From the NCBI RefSeq assembly GCF_003323745.1, contig NZ_QOIL01000001.1, positions 248,001 through 312,000 on the forward strand: a stretch of 64,000 nucleotides of DNA. The letters are read 5' to 3'. This document shows, one piece after another, positions 1 to 10,483 of this stretch (the stretch's first letter is position 1; each line of letters begins with the position of its first letter). Made by a program: the position numbers and the translations under genes. The stretch comes from Sphaerisporangium album (GTDB taxonomy: Bacteria; Actinomycetota; Actinomycetes; Streptosporangiales; Streptosporangiaceae). The notes under the pieces were generated by a model, which worked only from the letters and a program-made list of their open reading frames with translations, searched no databases and had not been told where the DNA came from.

Positions 1-11
1 CCTCCTAGGGT

Positions 12-35
12 CCGGGCCGGCCGGCGCCGGCCTGG
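12..35. terminator. GC-rich stem-loop after the cupin gene
   Basis: Bases 12-21 pair with 26-35 (about 10 bp, one G-T wobble) around a four-base loop. It lies just past the stop codon of the minus-strand cupin gene and has no T-run, as is usual for actinomycete terminators. In DNA this GC-rich a chance palindrome is possible. Confidence 0.35.
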
Positions 36-47
36 GCTGGTTCGGCG

Positions 48-698
48 CTAGGTTCGCGCCAGGTGGTCCGCCGCCAGCCGGGCGGCCCGGGCGGTCTCCT
101 CATCGTCGCAGCGTTCCCGCGTCACGCGGTGCCGCCGCGTGCCGAGCGGGCCCAGGGACAGGTCCGCCGCGCCGGGGCGCCCGTCGCCCAGCGCGATCGT
201 CGCGGTGTCGATGCCCTCGGGGATCACGCTGCGGTGGAAGACGCCCGCGGGCAGCGTGTAGACCTCCCCCGTGCGGTACACCCCCGCGGCGCCCTCGGTA
301 TAGGTGACCGTGCGGCGGGTGGGGTGGATGTCGTCCACGCCGCCTGAGCTGACCACCTCCAGCACCCGGTGGGTCGCCCCCGCCTCGCGGTCGGTCACGC
401 CGACCAGCACGTTGCGCACCTGGCCGTACAGCACGTAGCTCACCAGATCCCAGCTGTGGCAGTGGACCTCGGAGGTGGTGTTGTCCGCGCTCGGCAGGTC
501 TCCCGACCACAGGTGGACGCAGACGCCGCGCGCGCCGCCGCGCTCCACGGGCAGGCAGACGAAGCCGAGCGGATGGCGTACCGCCCTGATCGGGGAACGT
601 CCCGCGGCGACGTCCTCCAGCAGGCGCAGCGCCCGGCGCGGGGTCTCCTTGGAGACGACACCCGAGGTCAGCTCGTCGTGCAGCTCCCGGTACCTCAT
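48..698 (-). CDS. Cupin-fold protein of unknown function
   Basis: This 216-residue protein has the look of a single-domain cupin (RmlC-like barrel). A first motif reads [14 protein letters not shown] near residues 87-100 and supplies candidate metal-binding histidines. A later stretch, [12 protein letters not shown] near 160-171, resembles the second cupin motif with its His. No signal peptide or membrane segment is seen, so it should be cytoplasmic. The ATG overlaps the stop codon of the upstream membrane-protein gene by four bases (ATGA), so the two are almost certainly co-transcribed and translationally coupled. Cupins range from dioxygenases and isomerases to ligand sensors, and the sequence does not say which this is. 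Cupin assignment is fairly safe; the substrate is unknown. Confidence 0.75.
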   Translation of the reverse strand: MRYRELHDELTSGVVSKETPRRALRLLEDVAAGRSPIRAVRHPLGFVCLPVERGGARGVCVHLWSGDLPSADNTTSEVHCHSWDLVSYVLYGQVRNVLVGVTDREAGATHRVLEVVSSGGVDDIHPTRRTVTYTEGAAGVYRTGEVYTLPAGVFHRSVIPEGIDTATIALGDGRPGAADLSLGPLGTRRHRVTRERCDDEETARAARLAADHLART

Positions 699-1723
699 AT
701 CGAATACGGATTCTTCGCGCGGATGGCCTTGCGGATGATCTCGACGACGTCGCGGTCCCCGTACGACTTCGGCAGGCCGAGGCCGAGCACCTCGAACAGC
801 TTGCGCGTCTCGTCGACGGTGGGCTCGTCGCTGAGGACGGCGGCCTTCGCCGCCTCGATGGGGACGCGCCGCGTCTGGTCGAGGCTGGACATCAGCTCGG
901 TGGCGCAGTGGTCGTAGTAGAAGCTGCCCCGCCTGCTCATCAGCGCGCGGTTCGGGTCCTCGACCGTGATGATGACGAAGCCCGCCGACAGGTCCCAGCG
1001 GAACGTCGTCATCGTGGACGACAGCCCGAGATCGATGTCCAGCAGGCTGAACCGCTGGCGGTGCCAGCACGACGCCAGGATCGTCGCGTACGACTCCTTG
1101 CGGGTGCGGTCCACCGTCCAGTACTCGCCGGTGCCGTCGGGGGCCTCCGACACCGACCGGCGGAAGCGCACGTACGCCTCGCACACGCCGAGGTGGGTCG
1201 GGTCGATGATCTCCAGCCGCATGAGCAGCGCCCTTCGCTCCCTGCGGGCGGCGACGACCAGGTCGGGCAGCGTCACCGCGCGCACGTACGTGCCCGTGCC
1301 GCCCTTGAAGCTCCAGCGGTCGGTGGCGCGGCGGGCCTCGGCGTGGGCCTCGGCGATCTCGTCGGCCCCGTTGAGCACCTGGACGGCCTGCAGGTCGTCC
1401 AGGACGCGGCGGGCGCTCTCGACGACGGCCTCCAGCCGGTCCAGGCGGTCCAGGCGCGCGGGGAGGTCGGCGAGCGCGCCCGAGGTGGTGCGGAAGTTCT
1501 CCTTGATCGTCTCTTCCATGGGCTCCTGGCGCCAGCGGTCGCGCAGGATCGCGGCGGTCAGCAGGCCGAGCACCAGCAGCGTCACGCCGTTGATCAGGTC
1601 GCTCTTGTCCTGCCCCAGGACGCGGTCACCCGAGGCCAGGCCGAGGAAGGCGATGAAGACGGCCAGCAGCAGAGCGATGACGCCGTCGGCGTTCTTGCCC
1701 AGCCACCCTACGAATTTCCCCAT
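695..1723 (-). CDS. Two-helix membrane protein with coiled coil and unknown cytoplasmic domain
   Basis: The 342-residue product starts with two hydrophobic helices (about residues 12-32 and 42-62), then a charged helical region rich in Leu, Asp and Arg (about 75-120) that looks like a coiled coil. A globular domain of about 220 residues follows, containing [17 protein letters not shown] near residue 140 and a [11 protein letters not shown] segment near 275. I do not recognise the domain. The overall plan, a short membrane anchor followed by a soluble domain, is common among membrane effectors and sensors. It is the first gene of an ATGA-coupled pair with the cupin gene. The ATG at 1723 has only a weak GGGGC ribosome site; an in-frame ATG at 1774 would add 17 residues. 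It is transcribed divergently from uvrB. Confidence 0.7.
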   Translation of the reverse strand: MGKFVGWLGKNADGVIALLLAVFIAFLGLASGDRVLGQDKSDLINGVTLLVLGLLTAAILRDRWRQEPMEETIKENFRTTSGALADLPARLDRLDRLEAVVESARRVLDDLQAVQVLNGADEIAEAHAEARRATDRWSFKGGTGTYVRAVTLPDLVVAARRERRALLMRLEIIDPTHLGVCEAYVRFRRSVSEAPDGTGEYWTVDRTRKESYATILASCWHRQRFSLLDIDLGLSSTMTTFRWDLSAGFVIITVEDPNRALMSRRGSFYYDHCATELMSSLDQTRRVPIEAAKAAVLSDEPTVDETRKLFEVLGLGLPKSYGDRDVVEIIRKAIRAKNPYSI

Positions 1724-1916
1724 GCGCCCCACAGCGCCCGCCCCGCCTCGACGATCAGTCAGCCCCGCCGCCATGGTAACGACATGGTCAAAGAGTGGGC
1801 CAGTATCGCGCGGGATAGCCGGTGTTGGCGGGCGTTCCGCCGCACTGGCCGTGCCCGGCCGCGGGGCAGGCCGGGAGCCCTGGGTGAGCGCCACCGGAAA
1901 TGTCGGTGGCCCGGCG

Positions 1917-1922
1917 TAGGTT
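1917..1922 (+). promoter_or_regulatory. Probable -10 box (TAGGTT) of uvrB
   Basis: TAGGTT ends eight bases before the GTG start of uvrB, so transcription would begin at or next to the start codon. The GGAGG at 1925-1929 is only one base from GTG, too close to act normally, which also favours leaderless initiation. No convincing -35 box or SOS box was seen. Confidence 0.45.
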
Positions 1923-1930
1923 ATGGAGGT

Positions 1931-4042
1931 GTGAGGCCGGTAACAGATTTGCAGCGCAGGGTGGCGCCCTTCGAGGTCGTCACCGACATGTCCCCCTCCG
2001 GTGACCAGCCGACGGCGATCGCCGAGCTGGAGCGCCGGGTCAAGGGCGGGGAGAAGGACAACGTCCTGCTCGGCGCCACGGGCACCGGCAAGACGGCGAC
2101 GGTGGCGTGGCTCATCGAGCGGCTGCAGCGGCCGGCTCTGGTGATGCAGCCCAACAAGACGCTCGCGGCCCAGTTCGCCAACGAGCTGCGCGAGATGCTG
2201 CCCAACAACGCCGTCGAATACTTCGTCTCCTACTACGACTACTACCAGCCCGAGGCGTACGTCCCGCAGACCGACACCTACATCGAGAAAGACTCCTCGA
2301 TCAACGACGAGGTCGACCGGCTGCGCCACTCGGCGACCAACTCGCTGCTGACGCGCCGCGACACCGTCGTGGTCGCCTCGGTGTCCTGCATCTACGGCCT
2401 CGGCACGCCGCAGGAGTACGTCGACCGCATGGTCCGGCTCAAGGTCGGGCAGGAGGTCGAGCGCGACCGGCTCCTGCGCCGCCTGGTCGACATGCAGTAC
2501 GCGCGCAACGACCTGTCGTTCACCCGCGGCACCTTCCGCGTGCGCGGCGACACGATCGAGGTCATCCCGCAGTACGAAGAGCTCGCCGTCCGCATCGAGA
2601 TGTTCGGCGACGAGATCGAGAAGCTCTCCACGCTCCACCCGCTCACCGGCGAGGTCATCACCGAAGACCAGGAGCTGTACATCTTCCCGGCCTCCCACTA
2701 CGTCGCCGGCCCCGAGCGCATGGAGCGCGCGATCGGCGACATCGAGGCGGAGCTCGCCACCACGCTCGCCACCATGGAGAAGCAGGGCAAGCTGCTGGAG
2801 GCGCAGCGGCTGCGCATGCGCACCACCTACGACATCGAGATGATGCGCCAGGTCGGCACCTGCTCCGGCATCGAGAACTACTCGCGGCACATCGACGGCC
2901 GCGGGCCCGGCACCGCGCCCAACACCCTGCTCGACTACTTCCCCGAGGACTTCCTGCTCGTCCTCGACGAGTCCCACCAGACCGTCCCGCAGATCGGCGC
3001 GATGTACGAAGGCGACGCCTCGCGCAAGCGCACCCTCGTCGACCACGGCTTCCGCCTGCCCTCGGCGATGGACAACCGGCCGCTCAAGTGGGAGGAGTTC
3101 CTCGACCGCATCGGCCAGACCGTCTACCTGTCGGCGACGCCGGGGCCGTACGAGCTCGGCCGCAGCAAGGGCGACGTGGTCGAGCAGGTGATCCGCCCGA
3201 CCGGCCTGGTCGACCCCGAGGTCATCGTCAAGCAGACCAAGGGCCAGATCGACGATCTCGTCCACGAGATCCGCGAGCGCGCCGACAGGGACGAGCGCGT
3301 CCTGGTCACCACCCTGACCAAGAAGATGGCCGAGGACCTCACCGACTACCTGCTGGAGCTCGGCATCCGCGTCCGCTACCTCCACAGCGAGGTCGACACG
3401 CTGCGCCGCATCGAGCTGCTGCGCGAGCTGCGCATGGGCGAGTACGACGTCCTGGTCGGCATCAACCTGCTCCGCGAGGGCCTCGACCTGCCCGAGGTCT
3501 CCCTGGTGGCCATCCTCGACGCCGACAAGGAGGGCTTCCTGCGCAGCGAGACCTCGCTGATCCAGACGATCGGCCGGGCGGCCCGTAACGTCTCGGGCCA
3601 GGTCCACATGTACGCCGACCGCGTCACCCCGTCCATGGAGCGCGCGATCGACGAGACCAACCGGCGCCGGGCCAAGCAGGTCGCCTACAACAAGGCCAAC
3701 GGCATCGATCCGAAGCCGCTGCGCAAGAAGATCGCCGACATCCTGGACTCCCTGGCCCGCGAGGACGCCGACACCGACCGCCTGCTCGGCGCGGGCCGCC
3801 AGCAGAGCCGCGGCAAGGCCCCGGTCCCCGGCATGGCCGCCGCCCGCCAGGCCGGCCAGCACGCCAAGACCATCGCGGGCGAGATGCCCCGCGCCCAGCT
3901 GGAGTCCCTGGTCCAGTCCCTGACCGAACAAATGCACACGGCCGCCGCCGACCTCCAGTTCGAGGTGGCCGCCCGCCTCAGAGACGAGATCAAGGAACTC
4001 AAACGCGAACTGAGAGACATGCGCGAAGCCGGCGTCCACTGA
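1931..4042 (+). CDS. uvrB: UvrABC excision nuclease subunit B
   Basis: UvrB is the damage-verification helicase of nucleotide excision repair. It is loaded by UvrA, inserts a beta-hairpin next to the lesion and recruits UvrC for incision. The 703-residue protein has Walker A GATGTGKT at residues 48-55, the aromatic beta-hairpin ([13 protein letters not shown], about 95-107), a DESH helicase II motif, C-terminal helicase motifs (QTIGRAARN) and a C-terminal UVR domain with [11 protein letters not shown] that contacts UvrC. Length and motifs are those of the full family. GTG at 1931 was chosen because the protein then begins [17 protein letters not shown], matching actinobacterial homologues. 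The gene stands alone and ends in a strong terminator. Function is essentially certain. Confidence 0.98.
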   Translation: MRPVTDLQRRVAPFEVVTDMSPSGDQPTAIAELERRVKGGEKDNVLLGATGTGKTATVAWLIERLQRPALVMQPNKTLAAQFANELREMLPNNAVEYFVSYYDYYQPEAYVPQTDTYIEKDSSINDEVDRLRHSATNSLLTRRDTVVVASVSCIYGLGTPQEYVDRMVRLKVGQEVERDRLLRRLVDMQYARNDLSFTRGTFRVRGDTIEVIPQYEELAVRIEMFGDEIEKLSTLHPLTGEVITEDQELYIFPASHYVAGPERMERAIGDIEAELATTLATMEKQGKLLEAQRLRMRTTYDIEMMRQVGTCSGIENYSRHIDGRGPGTAPNTLLDYFPEDFLLVLDESHQTVPQIGAMYEGDASRKRTLVDHGFRLPSAMDNRPLKWEEFLDRIGQTVYLSATPGPYELGRSKGDVVEQVIRPTGLVDPEVIVKQTKGQIDDLVHEIRERADRDERVLVTTLTKKMAEDLTDYLLELGIRVRYLHSEVDTLRRIELLRELRMGEYDVLVGINLLREGLDLPEVSLVAILDADKEGFLRSETSLIQTIGRAARNVSGQVHMYADRVTPSMERAIDETNRRRAKQVAYNKANGIDPKPLRKKIADILDSLAREDADTDRLLGAGRQQSRGKAPVPGMAAARQAGQHAKTIAGEMPRAQLESLVQSLTEQMHTAAADLQFEVAARLRDEIKELKRELRDMREAGVH

Positions 4043-4047
4043 CCCCA

Positions 4048-4094
4048 CGGGCTGGCGGTCCCCTCGCCTCCCAAGCGAGGGGACCACCAGCCCG
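4048..4094. terminator. Strong terminator after uvrB
   Basis: A 20-bp stem (4048-4067 with 4075-4094) carries one C-A mismatch and a seven-base loop. It sits six bases past the uvrB stop. The next minus-strand remnant ends at 4134, so it may serve both directions. There is no T-run. Confidence 0.8.
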
Positions 4095-4133
4095 GCACGC
4101 ACAAGCCTCACACCAATCTGCGTAGCGAGGGAC

Positions 4134-4310
4134 CTAGCCGATCAGCTTGTGCAGGTTGAGGTCGATGTCCACCTTGAAGCCGATGTCGGTGCGCAGGTGG
4201 CCGCGGTGGATGCCGGTGGGGACGTACGCTTTGACGGCAGGGTCCAGCTCATAGGTGTAGGCCAAGGCGGCGCGCTCCTCGAGTTCGATGCGCCGGTGAT
4301 CTCCTTCCTG
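4134..4310 (-). pseudogene. C-terminal remnant of a Uma2-family nuclease
   Basis: Read on the minus strand, the last 50 or so codons give YELDPAVKAYVPTG, then HRGHLRTDIGFKVDIDLNL and a stop. This closely resembles the end of Uma2 (DUF820) PD-(D/E)XK-type proteins, where a VYRLDP-like strand is followed by a PFPVDIDL-like ending. The rest of the roughly 190-residue domain is missing: no catalytic D or ExK motif is seen upstream, and the same frame soon enters the antisense of the DUF4126 gene. I read it as a decayed fragment. Uma2 genes are highly multiplied in actinomycetes, so relics are expected. Confidence 0.5.
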
Positions 4311-4381
4311 CCGACGATCAGACCTCGCGCGACACTCCCATCCTGCCACGCTGCGTAGTCTCGCCGTGACGGCCGGGCGTT

Positions 4382-4993
4382 CTAGGAAGGCTGGGACGCC
4401 TGGGAGAGGCGTTGGGCTTTGCGTGCCTTGCGGCGGCGGATCGTTCGGATGGCGAAGAAGGCGGGGATGGCGAGGATGATCAGGCCGACGATCACCAGAG
4501 CGGGGAAGAAGATCGCCACCAGGCTCATGCCCAGGGAGCCGGCGTCCTCGACGGTGCTGACGACGGGGGCGCCGACGCCCGCCGTCGAGACGTTCACCAC
4601 AGGGCGGGCCGAGGCCTTCATGATGTGGACCGCGAGGGCCACGGCGATGCCGATGACCCAGCTCACCCAGGGGTTCTGCGTCATCCAGGCCGAGTGGTCG
4701 AACTGGGAGGCCGCCTGTGTGGCGCTGAAGACGACGCCGCCCGCCGCGGGGCGCACGGCCGTCTGGATCATGTCGTTGACGTGGTCCACGACGGGGACCT
4801 TGTCGAGCACGACCTCGGCCAGCAGCAGGACGGCGATCACGGCGAGGACCCAGCCGTTGGTCAGCCAGGCGTAGTCCTGCGGCAGTCGCACCGCGTCGGT
4901 GAAGTTGGCCAGGAGGCCGACCACGAGCAGCGGGATGTACGCGTTGAGCCCCGCCGCCGTCGACAGGCCGAGCCCGGTCAGCGCCGCCAGCAT
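4382..4993 (-). CDS. DUF4126 family integral membrane protein
   Basis: The 203-residue protein begins MLAALTGLGLSTAAGLNAYI, the typical opening of DUF4126 proteins, and has about five hydrophobic segments (roughly residues 1-30, 50-70, 115-135, 145-165 and 165-185) before a basic tail, RRRKARKAQR. The small glycine-rich pattern PAAGGVVFSA in the middle is also typical. The function of the family is unknown. The ATG at 4993 was chosen because GGAGG lies seven bases upstream and because homologues start there; a longer frame from 5026 would add MSEDHIWWRVR. It stands alone on the minus strand, after the acyltransferase. Confidence 0.85.
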   Translation of the reverse strand: MLAALTGLGLSTAAGLNAYIPLLVVGLLANFTDAVRLPQDYAWLTNGWVLAVIAVLLLAEVVLDKVPVVDHVNDMIQTAVRPAAGGVVFSATQAASQFDHSAWMTQNPWVSWVIGIAVALAVHIMKASARPVVNVSTAGVGAPVVSTVEDAGSLGMSLVAIFFPALVIVGLIILAIPAFFAIRTIRRRKARKAQRLSQASQPS

Positions 4994-5091
4994 TCGCACC
5001 CTCCACCAGATGTGATCTTCCGACAAGAGAGAGAACGAAGGATCAGATGCCCCACGTTCCCGCGGTCAACCGCGCCGGGGCGGAGGGCGTG

Positions 5092-5769
5092 TCAGGCGCC
5101 GGGGCGGAGGGCTCTCAGCGGGCCGGGGTCGGCTTTGAGCGGGGGGTGCCAGCCCATGTCGGGGGTGTGGCGACGGACGATCTTGGCGGGGACCCCGGCG
5201 ATGACGCAGTGGTCGGGGAAGTCGCCGTTCACGACGGAGCCGGCCGCGACCACGGACTGCCGGCCGATGCGCGTGCCGGGCAGGATGATGGCGCCCGTGC
5301 CGAGCCAGGAGCCGGACCCGATGACCACAGGCTTGTTGCGCGGCCACTGCCGCCCGATGGGCGTCTCCGGGTCGTCGTACACGTGGTTCTGGTCGGTGAT
5401 GTAGACGTACGGCCCGGCGAAGACGTCGTCGCCGATGTCGATGGACTGGTGGCCCACGATGTGGCTGCCCCGCCCGATCGAGCAGCCGCCGCCGATGCGG
5501 ACGATCGAGTGCGGGCCGAGGTCGACCCCCGGCCCCATGCCCGCGGAGATGGAGACGCGCTCGCCGATCAGCGTGTGGTCGCCGATCTCGATCCACGCCT
5601 CGCCGAAGATCGCCCCGGGAGGAAACGAGAGACACGCGCCCTCGCCGAGCCGGCGGAACCGATACCCGGCGGGGGTGCCGGGGGTGATGGTGCCGGAATC
5701 CCGTACGGCGGCCCACGCGCGGTGGATGAGGCCGCCGAAGATCCGACGTACAGCACTACGGGGTGACAT
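5092..5769 (-). CDS. Acyltransferase with left-handed beta-helix (LbH)
   Basis: This 225-residue protein contains many hexapeptide repeats of the [LIV]-G-x4 type, for example IEIGDHTLIGERVSISAG, VRIGGGCSIGRGSHIVG and VVIGSGSWLGTGAIILPG, which build the triangular LbH domain. The late pattern VVAAGSVVNGDFPDHCVIAGVPAK is the signature end of the NodL/LacA/WbbJ O-acetyltransferase group. A catalytic His is likely in ITDQNHVYDD near residue 142. It probably transfers an acetyl or other acyl group from a CoA donor to a sugar or envelope intermediate in the cytoplasm; the acceptor is unknown. The ATG at 5769 gives the usual family length. It is divergent from pyrG across a 150-base region that must hold both promoters. 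Confidence 0.85.
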   Translation of the reverse strand: MSPRSAVRRIFGGLIHRAWAAVRDSGTITPGTPAGYRFRRLGEGACLSFPPGAIFGEAWIEIGDHTLIGERVSISAGMGPGVDLGPHSIVRIGGGCSIGRGSHIVGHQSIDIGDDVFAGPYVYITDQNHVYDDPETPIGRQWPRNKPVVIGSGSWLGTGAIILPGTRIGRQSVVAAGSVVNGDFPDHCVIAGVPAKIVRRHTPDMGWHPPLKADPGPLRALRPGA

Positions 5770-5850
5770 ATCCGGAAAAGTTACCGCTTGGTTAGCATGC
5801 AGGGAACGGACGCCCGGGTGATGTTCGGGCACTTCGCAAGCGTGCTTTGA

Positions 5851-5856
5851 TATTCT
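5851..5856 (+). promoter_or_regulatory. Probable -10 box (TATTCT) of pyrG
   Basis: TATTCT ends eight bases before an in-frame GTG at 5865 and 68 bases before the TTG at 5925. A start near 5864 would give either a leaderless mRNA from GTG or a leader of about 60 bases to TTG. No clear -35 is seen. Confidence 0.45.
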
Positions 5857-5858
5857 GA

Positions 5859-7595
<1,737 letters not shown>

Positions 7596-7719
7596 GCGGC
7601 GGCGACCCCCGGCCCGGCGGCACACGGGCGCGGGACATCAAGCCGGGCATCGAGCAGGGCATCGCGTGGCGCAGCACGTGGGTCGCCACGCGGGACATCG
7701 ACACGGGCGGAACTCGATC

Positions 7720-8415
7720 ATGGGGGATGGGAACGTGAGCGCAGCGGCTGCGGACGGCGCAGGAGACCGCGAGGCGGCAGGGTCCTCGGCGGGGCCGACC
7801 GCCGAGGACGTGCGGGACGTCCCGGCGTCCTGGGAGGTCGTGGAGTCGACGGAGCACTTCAGGGCCCGGGTGATCTCCGTGCGCACCGACCGGGTGCGCA
7901 TGCCCGGAGACCAGGTCGCCGACCGCGACTACATCGTGCACCCCGGGTCGGTGGCCGTGGTCGCCCTCGACGAGCAGGACCGGGTGCTGCTGCTGCGGCA
8001 GTACCGCCACCCCGTGCGGCGGCTGCTGTGGGAGCTGCCGGCGGGCATCCGCGACGTCCAGGGCGAGCCGCTGGTCGACTGCGCCGCCCGGGAGCTGGCC
8101 GAGGAGGCCGGCTACCGCGCCAAGACGTGGCACACCCTGATCGACATCTACACCTCGCCCGGCTGCAGCGACGAGCGCATCCGCATCTTCCTCGCCCGTG
8201 ACCTGGAGGCGATCCCCGAGGAGGAGAACGGGTTCGTCCGCATGCACGAGGAGGTCGACATGCCGGTCGTCTGGGTGCCGCTGGCCGATGCGGTCAACCG
8301 GGCACTGACCGGAATGATCCACAACGCACCGGCCGTCGCGGGTATTCTCGCCGCGTACGCCGCTTTGCCGGACGGCTTCGCCGCCCTGCGTCCCGCCGAC
8401 GCTGAGGAGGCCTGA
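7720..8415 (+). CDS. NUDIX hydrolase, ADP-ribose pyrophosphatase type
   Basis: The 231-residue protein carries a NUDIX box, [19 protein letters not shown] followed by LAEEAGY, with one extra residue between the first Gly and Glu relative to the classic GX5EX7REUXEEXGU pattern. Upstream it has the ADP-ribose pyrophosphatase features [13 protein letters not shown] and [20 protein letters not shown], where QYR contacts substrate. It probably hydrolyses ADP-ribose or a similar nucleoside diphosphate sugar to AMP and ribose phosphate with Mg2+. It lies 124 bases after pyrG and 14 bases before xerD, so an operon with xerD is likely. GTG at 7735 is an alternative start; the first 25-30 residues are low complexity and probably disordered. 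Confidence 0.88.
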   Translation: MGDGNVSAAAADGAGDREAAGSSAGPTAEDVRDVPASWEVVESTEHFRARVISVRTDRVRMPGDQVADRDYIVHPGSVAVVALDEQDRVLLLRQYRHPVRRLLWELPAGIRDVQGEPLVDCAARELAEEAGYRAKTWHTLIDIYTSPGCSDERIRIFLARDLEAIPEEENGFVRMHEEVDMPVVWVPLADAVNRALTGMIHNAPAVAGILAAYAALPDGFAALRPADAEEA

Positions 8416-8429
8416 CAGGAGGTTCCGTC

Positions 8430-9362
8430 CTGCGCCCTTACGCCGACCCCGAGGCCGTGATCGCCGGTTACCTCGCCCACCTGGCGGCGGAGCGCGGGCT
8501 CGCGGCCAACACCCTCGCCTCCTACCGGCGTGACCTACGGCGCTATCTGGACCACCTGCGCTCGCGCGGCCGCGCGTCCGTCTCCGAGGTGGACGAGGCG
8601 GACGTGCTGGCCTTCCTCACCGCGCTGCGGGAGGGCGACGGGGACCACCCCGCCCTGGGGGCCGGCTCGGCCGCCAGGGCCGTCTCGGCGGTGCGCGGCC
8701 TGCACCGGTTCGCGGTGCGCGAGGGGTTCGCGGCCCACGACCCCGCGCGCGGCGTGCACCCGCCGAGCAGGCTGCGCCACCTGCCGAAGGCGATCGGCGT
8801 GGCCGAGGTCGAGCGGCTGATCGCGGCCGCCGGGCCGGACGACGGGCCGCTGGCCCAGCGCAACCGCGCCCTGCTGGAGGTCCTGTACGGCACGGGCGCG
8901 CGGATCTCCGAGGCCGTCGGGCTGGCCGTGGAGGACGTCGAGGCCGGGCACGTGCTGCTGCGCGGCAAGGGCGGCCGGGCGCGGGTCGTCCCGCTCGGCA
9001 GGTTCGCGGGGGAGGCCCTGCGCGCCTATCTGCACCGGGCCCGTCCTCTGATCTGCCCGCCGGGACGCGACACGCCGGCGCTGTTCCTGAACGCCCGGGG
9101 TGGCCGCCTCACCCGCCAGGGGGCCTGGGAGGTCCTGCGGTCGGCGGCGGAGCGGGCCGGACTGGACGGCGTGTCCCCGCACATGTTGCGTCATTCGTTC
9201 GCAACTCACCTCCTTGACGGAGGAGCGGACGTTAGGGTTGTCCAGGAACTGCTCGGCCACGCCTCGGTGACGACCACCCAGGTCTACACCTTGGTCGGGG
9301 TCGACAGGCTGAGAGAGGCGTACGCGGCGGCCCGTCCGGGGGCTCGGCAGCCAACTTCATAG
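8430..9362 (+). CDS. xerD: Tyrosine recombinase XerD, possible CTG start
   Basis: XerD resolves chromosome dimers at dif together with a partner recombinase. The N-terminal SAM-like core-binding domain has the typical [19 protein letters not shown]. The catalytic domain shows Arg in GTGARISEA, the [12 protein letters not shown] box (HxxR), His in [11 protein letters not shown] and the nucleophile Tyr in VYTLV. A perfect AGGAGG at 8417-8422 is seven bases before CTG 8430, and no ATG, GTG or TTG is in frame nearby; the first ordinary start, GTG 8457, has no ribosome site. I therefore annotate from CTG, giving 310 residues starting [15 protein letters not shown]; the GTG start would give 301. 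The gene is followed by parA-scpA-scpB, the conserved actinobacterial order. Confidence 0.93.
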   Translation: MRPYADPEAVIAGYLAHLAAERGLAANTLASYRRDLRRYLDHLRSRGRASVSEVDEADVLAFLTALREGDGDHPALGAGSAARAVSAVRGLHRFAVREGFAAHDPARGVHPPSRLRHLPKAIGVAEVERLIAAAGPDDGPLAQRNRALLEVLYGTGARISEAVGLAVEDVEAGHVLLRGKGGRARVVPLGRFAGEALRAYLHRARPLICPPGRDTPALFLNARGGRLTRQGAWEVLRSAAERAGLDGVSPHMLRHSFATHLLDGGADVRVVQELLGHASVTTTQVYTLVGVDRLREAYAAARPGARQPTS

Positions 9363-9408
9363 CTCCAGGGCGCGTCGCCTTGCCGCATACGTGCCGACCC
9401 CATAGTGT

Positions 9409-9420
9409 CCGTCCGGACGG
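9409..9420. repeat. 12-bp perfect palindrome upstream of parA-like gene
   Basis: CCGTCCGGACGG is a perfect palindrome about 30 bases before the parA-like start. It could be an operator or a chance GC-rich palindrome. Confidence 0.3.
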
Positions 9421-9452
9421 TCCGGTTCGGGGCCGTCAGGGAGGTTCAACTG

Positions 9453-10385
9453 GTGACGACCACAGACGCTTCAATCCGGGAGATCGCCGGCGCCCCCGGC
9501 GCAGTCGAAGGTTCCTGGGGCGACACCAGGAACGAGGGGCTCCTGGGACCCACCGGGCGTCCGCGTCCCGTCTTCCCGGACCCTGTCCCGCCGACCACGC
9601 ACGGTCCCGCGCGGGTCGTGGCGATGGTCAACCAGAAGGGCGGGGTCGGCAAGACCACCACGACGATCAACCTCGGCGCCTCGCTCGCCGAGTGCGGCCA
9701 GCGTGTGCTGCTCGTCGACTTCGACCCCCAGGGCGCCCTGTCGGTCGGGCTGGGCATCGACCCGCGCCCGCTGGAGGCCACGGTCTACGACCTGATCATG
9801 GAAGAGCCCGACGTCACCGCCGAGGACGTCCTCCTGGCCACCAGCGTCGAGGGCATGGACCTGCTGCCCAGCAACATCTTCCTGTCCGGCGCCGAGATCC
9901 GGCTCGTCAACGAGGTCGCCCGCGAGTACGCGCTGGGCCGGGCCCTGGAGCCGCTGCTCCCGCACTACGACATCTGCCTCATCGACTGCCAGCCGTCGCT
10001 CGGCCTGCTCGCCGTCAACGCGCTGACCTGCGCCCACAGCGTGATGGTGCCGCTGGAGTGCGAGTTCTTCGCGCTGCGCGGCGTCGCCCTGCTGATGGAG
10101 TCGATCACCAAGGTCCAGGAGCGGCTCAACAAGGACCTGGAGATCGACGGCATCCTCGCCACGATGTACGACCCGCGCACGTTGCACGCGCGGGAGGTCC
10201 TGTCGACGATCATGCAGGGTTTCGGGGACAAGGTCTTCCACACGGTGATCAACCGGACCGTCCGGTTCCCTGACGCCACCCTCGCCGGCGAGCCGATCAC
10301 CCAGTTCGACCCCGCCTCCATGGGCGCGACCGCCTACCGCGAGCTGGCCCGCGAGGTCCTCTCCCGCTGGTCCCAGGACGCCTGA
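9453..10385 (+). CDS. ParA-family ATPase of the scpAB cluster
   Basis: This 310-residue ParA/Soj-like ATPase has the deviant Walker A NQKGGVGKTTTTINLG near residues 60-75, Walker A' VDFDPQGAL, and Walker B-like CLIDCQPSLG. The first 50 residues are low complexity. Family members bind DNA as ATP dimers and position chromosomes or cargo on the nucleoid. This copy is not next to parB or oriC genes; it is the second ParA that actinobacteria keep between xerD and scpA, so a role with condensin is plausible but not shown. GTG at 9453 has AGGGAGG eight bases upstream; the frame is open to GTG 9405, which lacks such a site. Confidence 0.92.
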   Translation: MTTTDASIREIAGAPGAVEGSWGDTRNEGLLGPTGRPRPVFPDPVPPTTHGPARVVAMVNQKGGVGKTTTTINLGASLAECGQRVLLVDFDPQGALSVGLGIDPRPLEATVYDLIMEEPDVTAEDVLLATSVEGMDLLPSNIFLSGAEIRLVNEVAREYALGRALEPLLPHYDICLIDCQPSLGLLAVNALTCAHSVMVPLECEFFALRGVALLMESITKVQERLNKDLEIDGILATMYDPRTLHAREVLSTIMQGFGDKVFHTVINRTVRFPDATLAGEPITQFDPASMGATAYRELAREVLSRWSQDA

Positions 10386-10471
10386 GCGCTGCGCGTAGAG
10401 GCCCCGAGAGGCCTTCGCGGCGACATGCGTGACCGTCCGATCGCGTGACGTGCGCGGCGGCCCGGGTGCGG

Positions 10472-10477
10472 GACAAT
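10472..10477 (+). promoter_or_regulatory. Probable -10 box (GACAAT) of scpA
   Basis: GACAAT ends six bases before GTG 10484. With no ribosome site before that GTG, a leaderless scpA mRNA is likely. Confidence 0.45.
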
Positions 10478-10483
10478 GGAACG

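Noticed and set aside
695-4111. 1138-codon minus-strand open frame across uvrB
   Set aside because: Only the last 342 codons (695-1723) form a real gene; the rest is the antisense of uvrB kept open by high GC.
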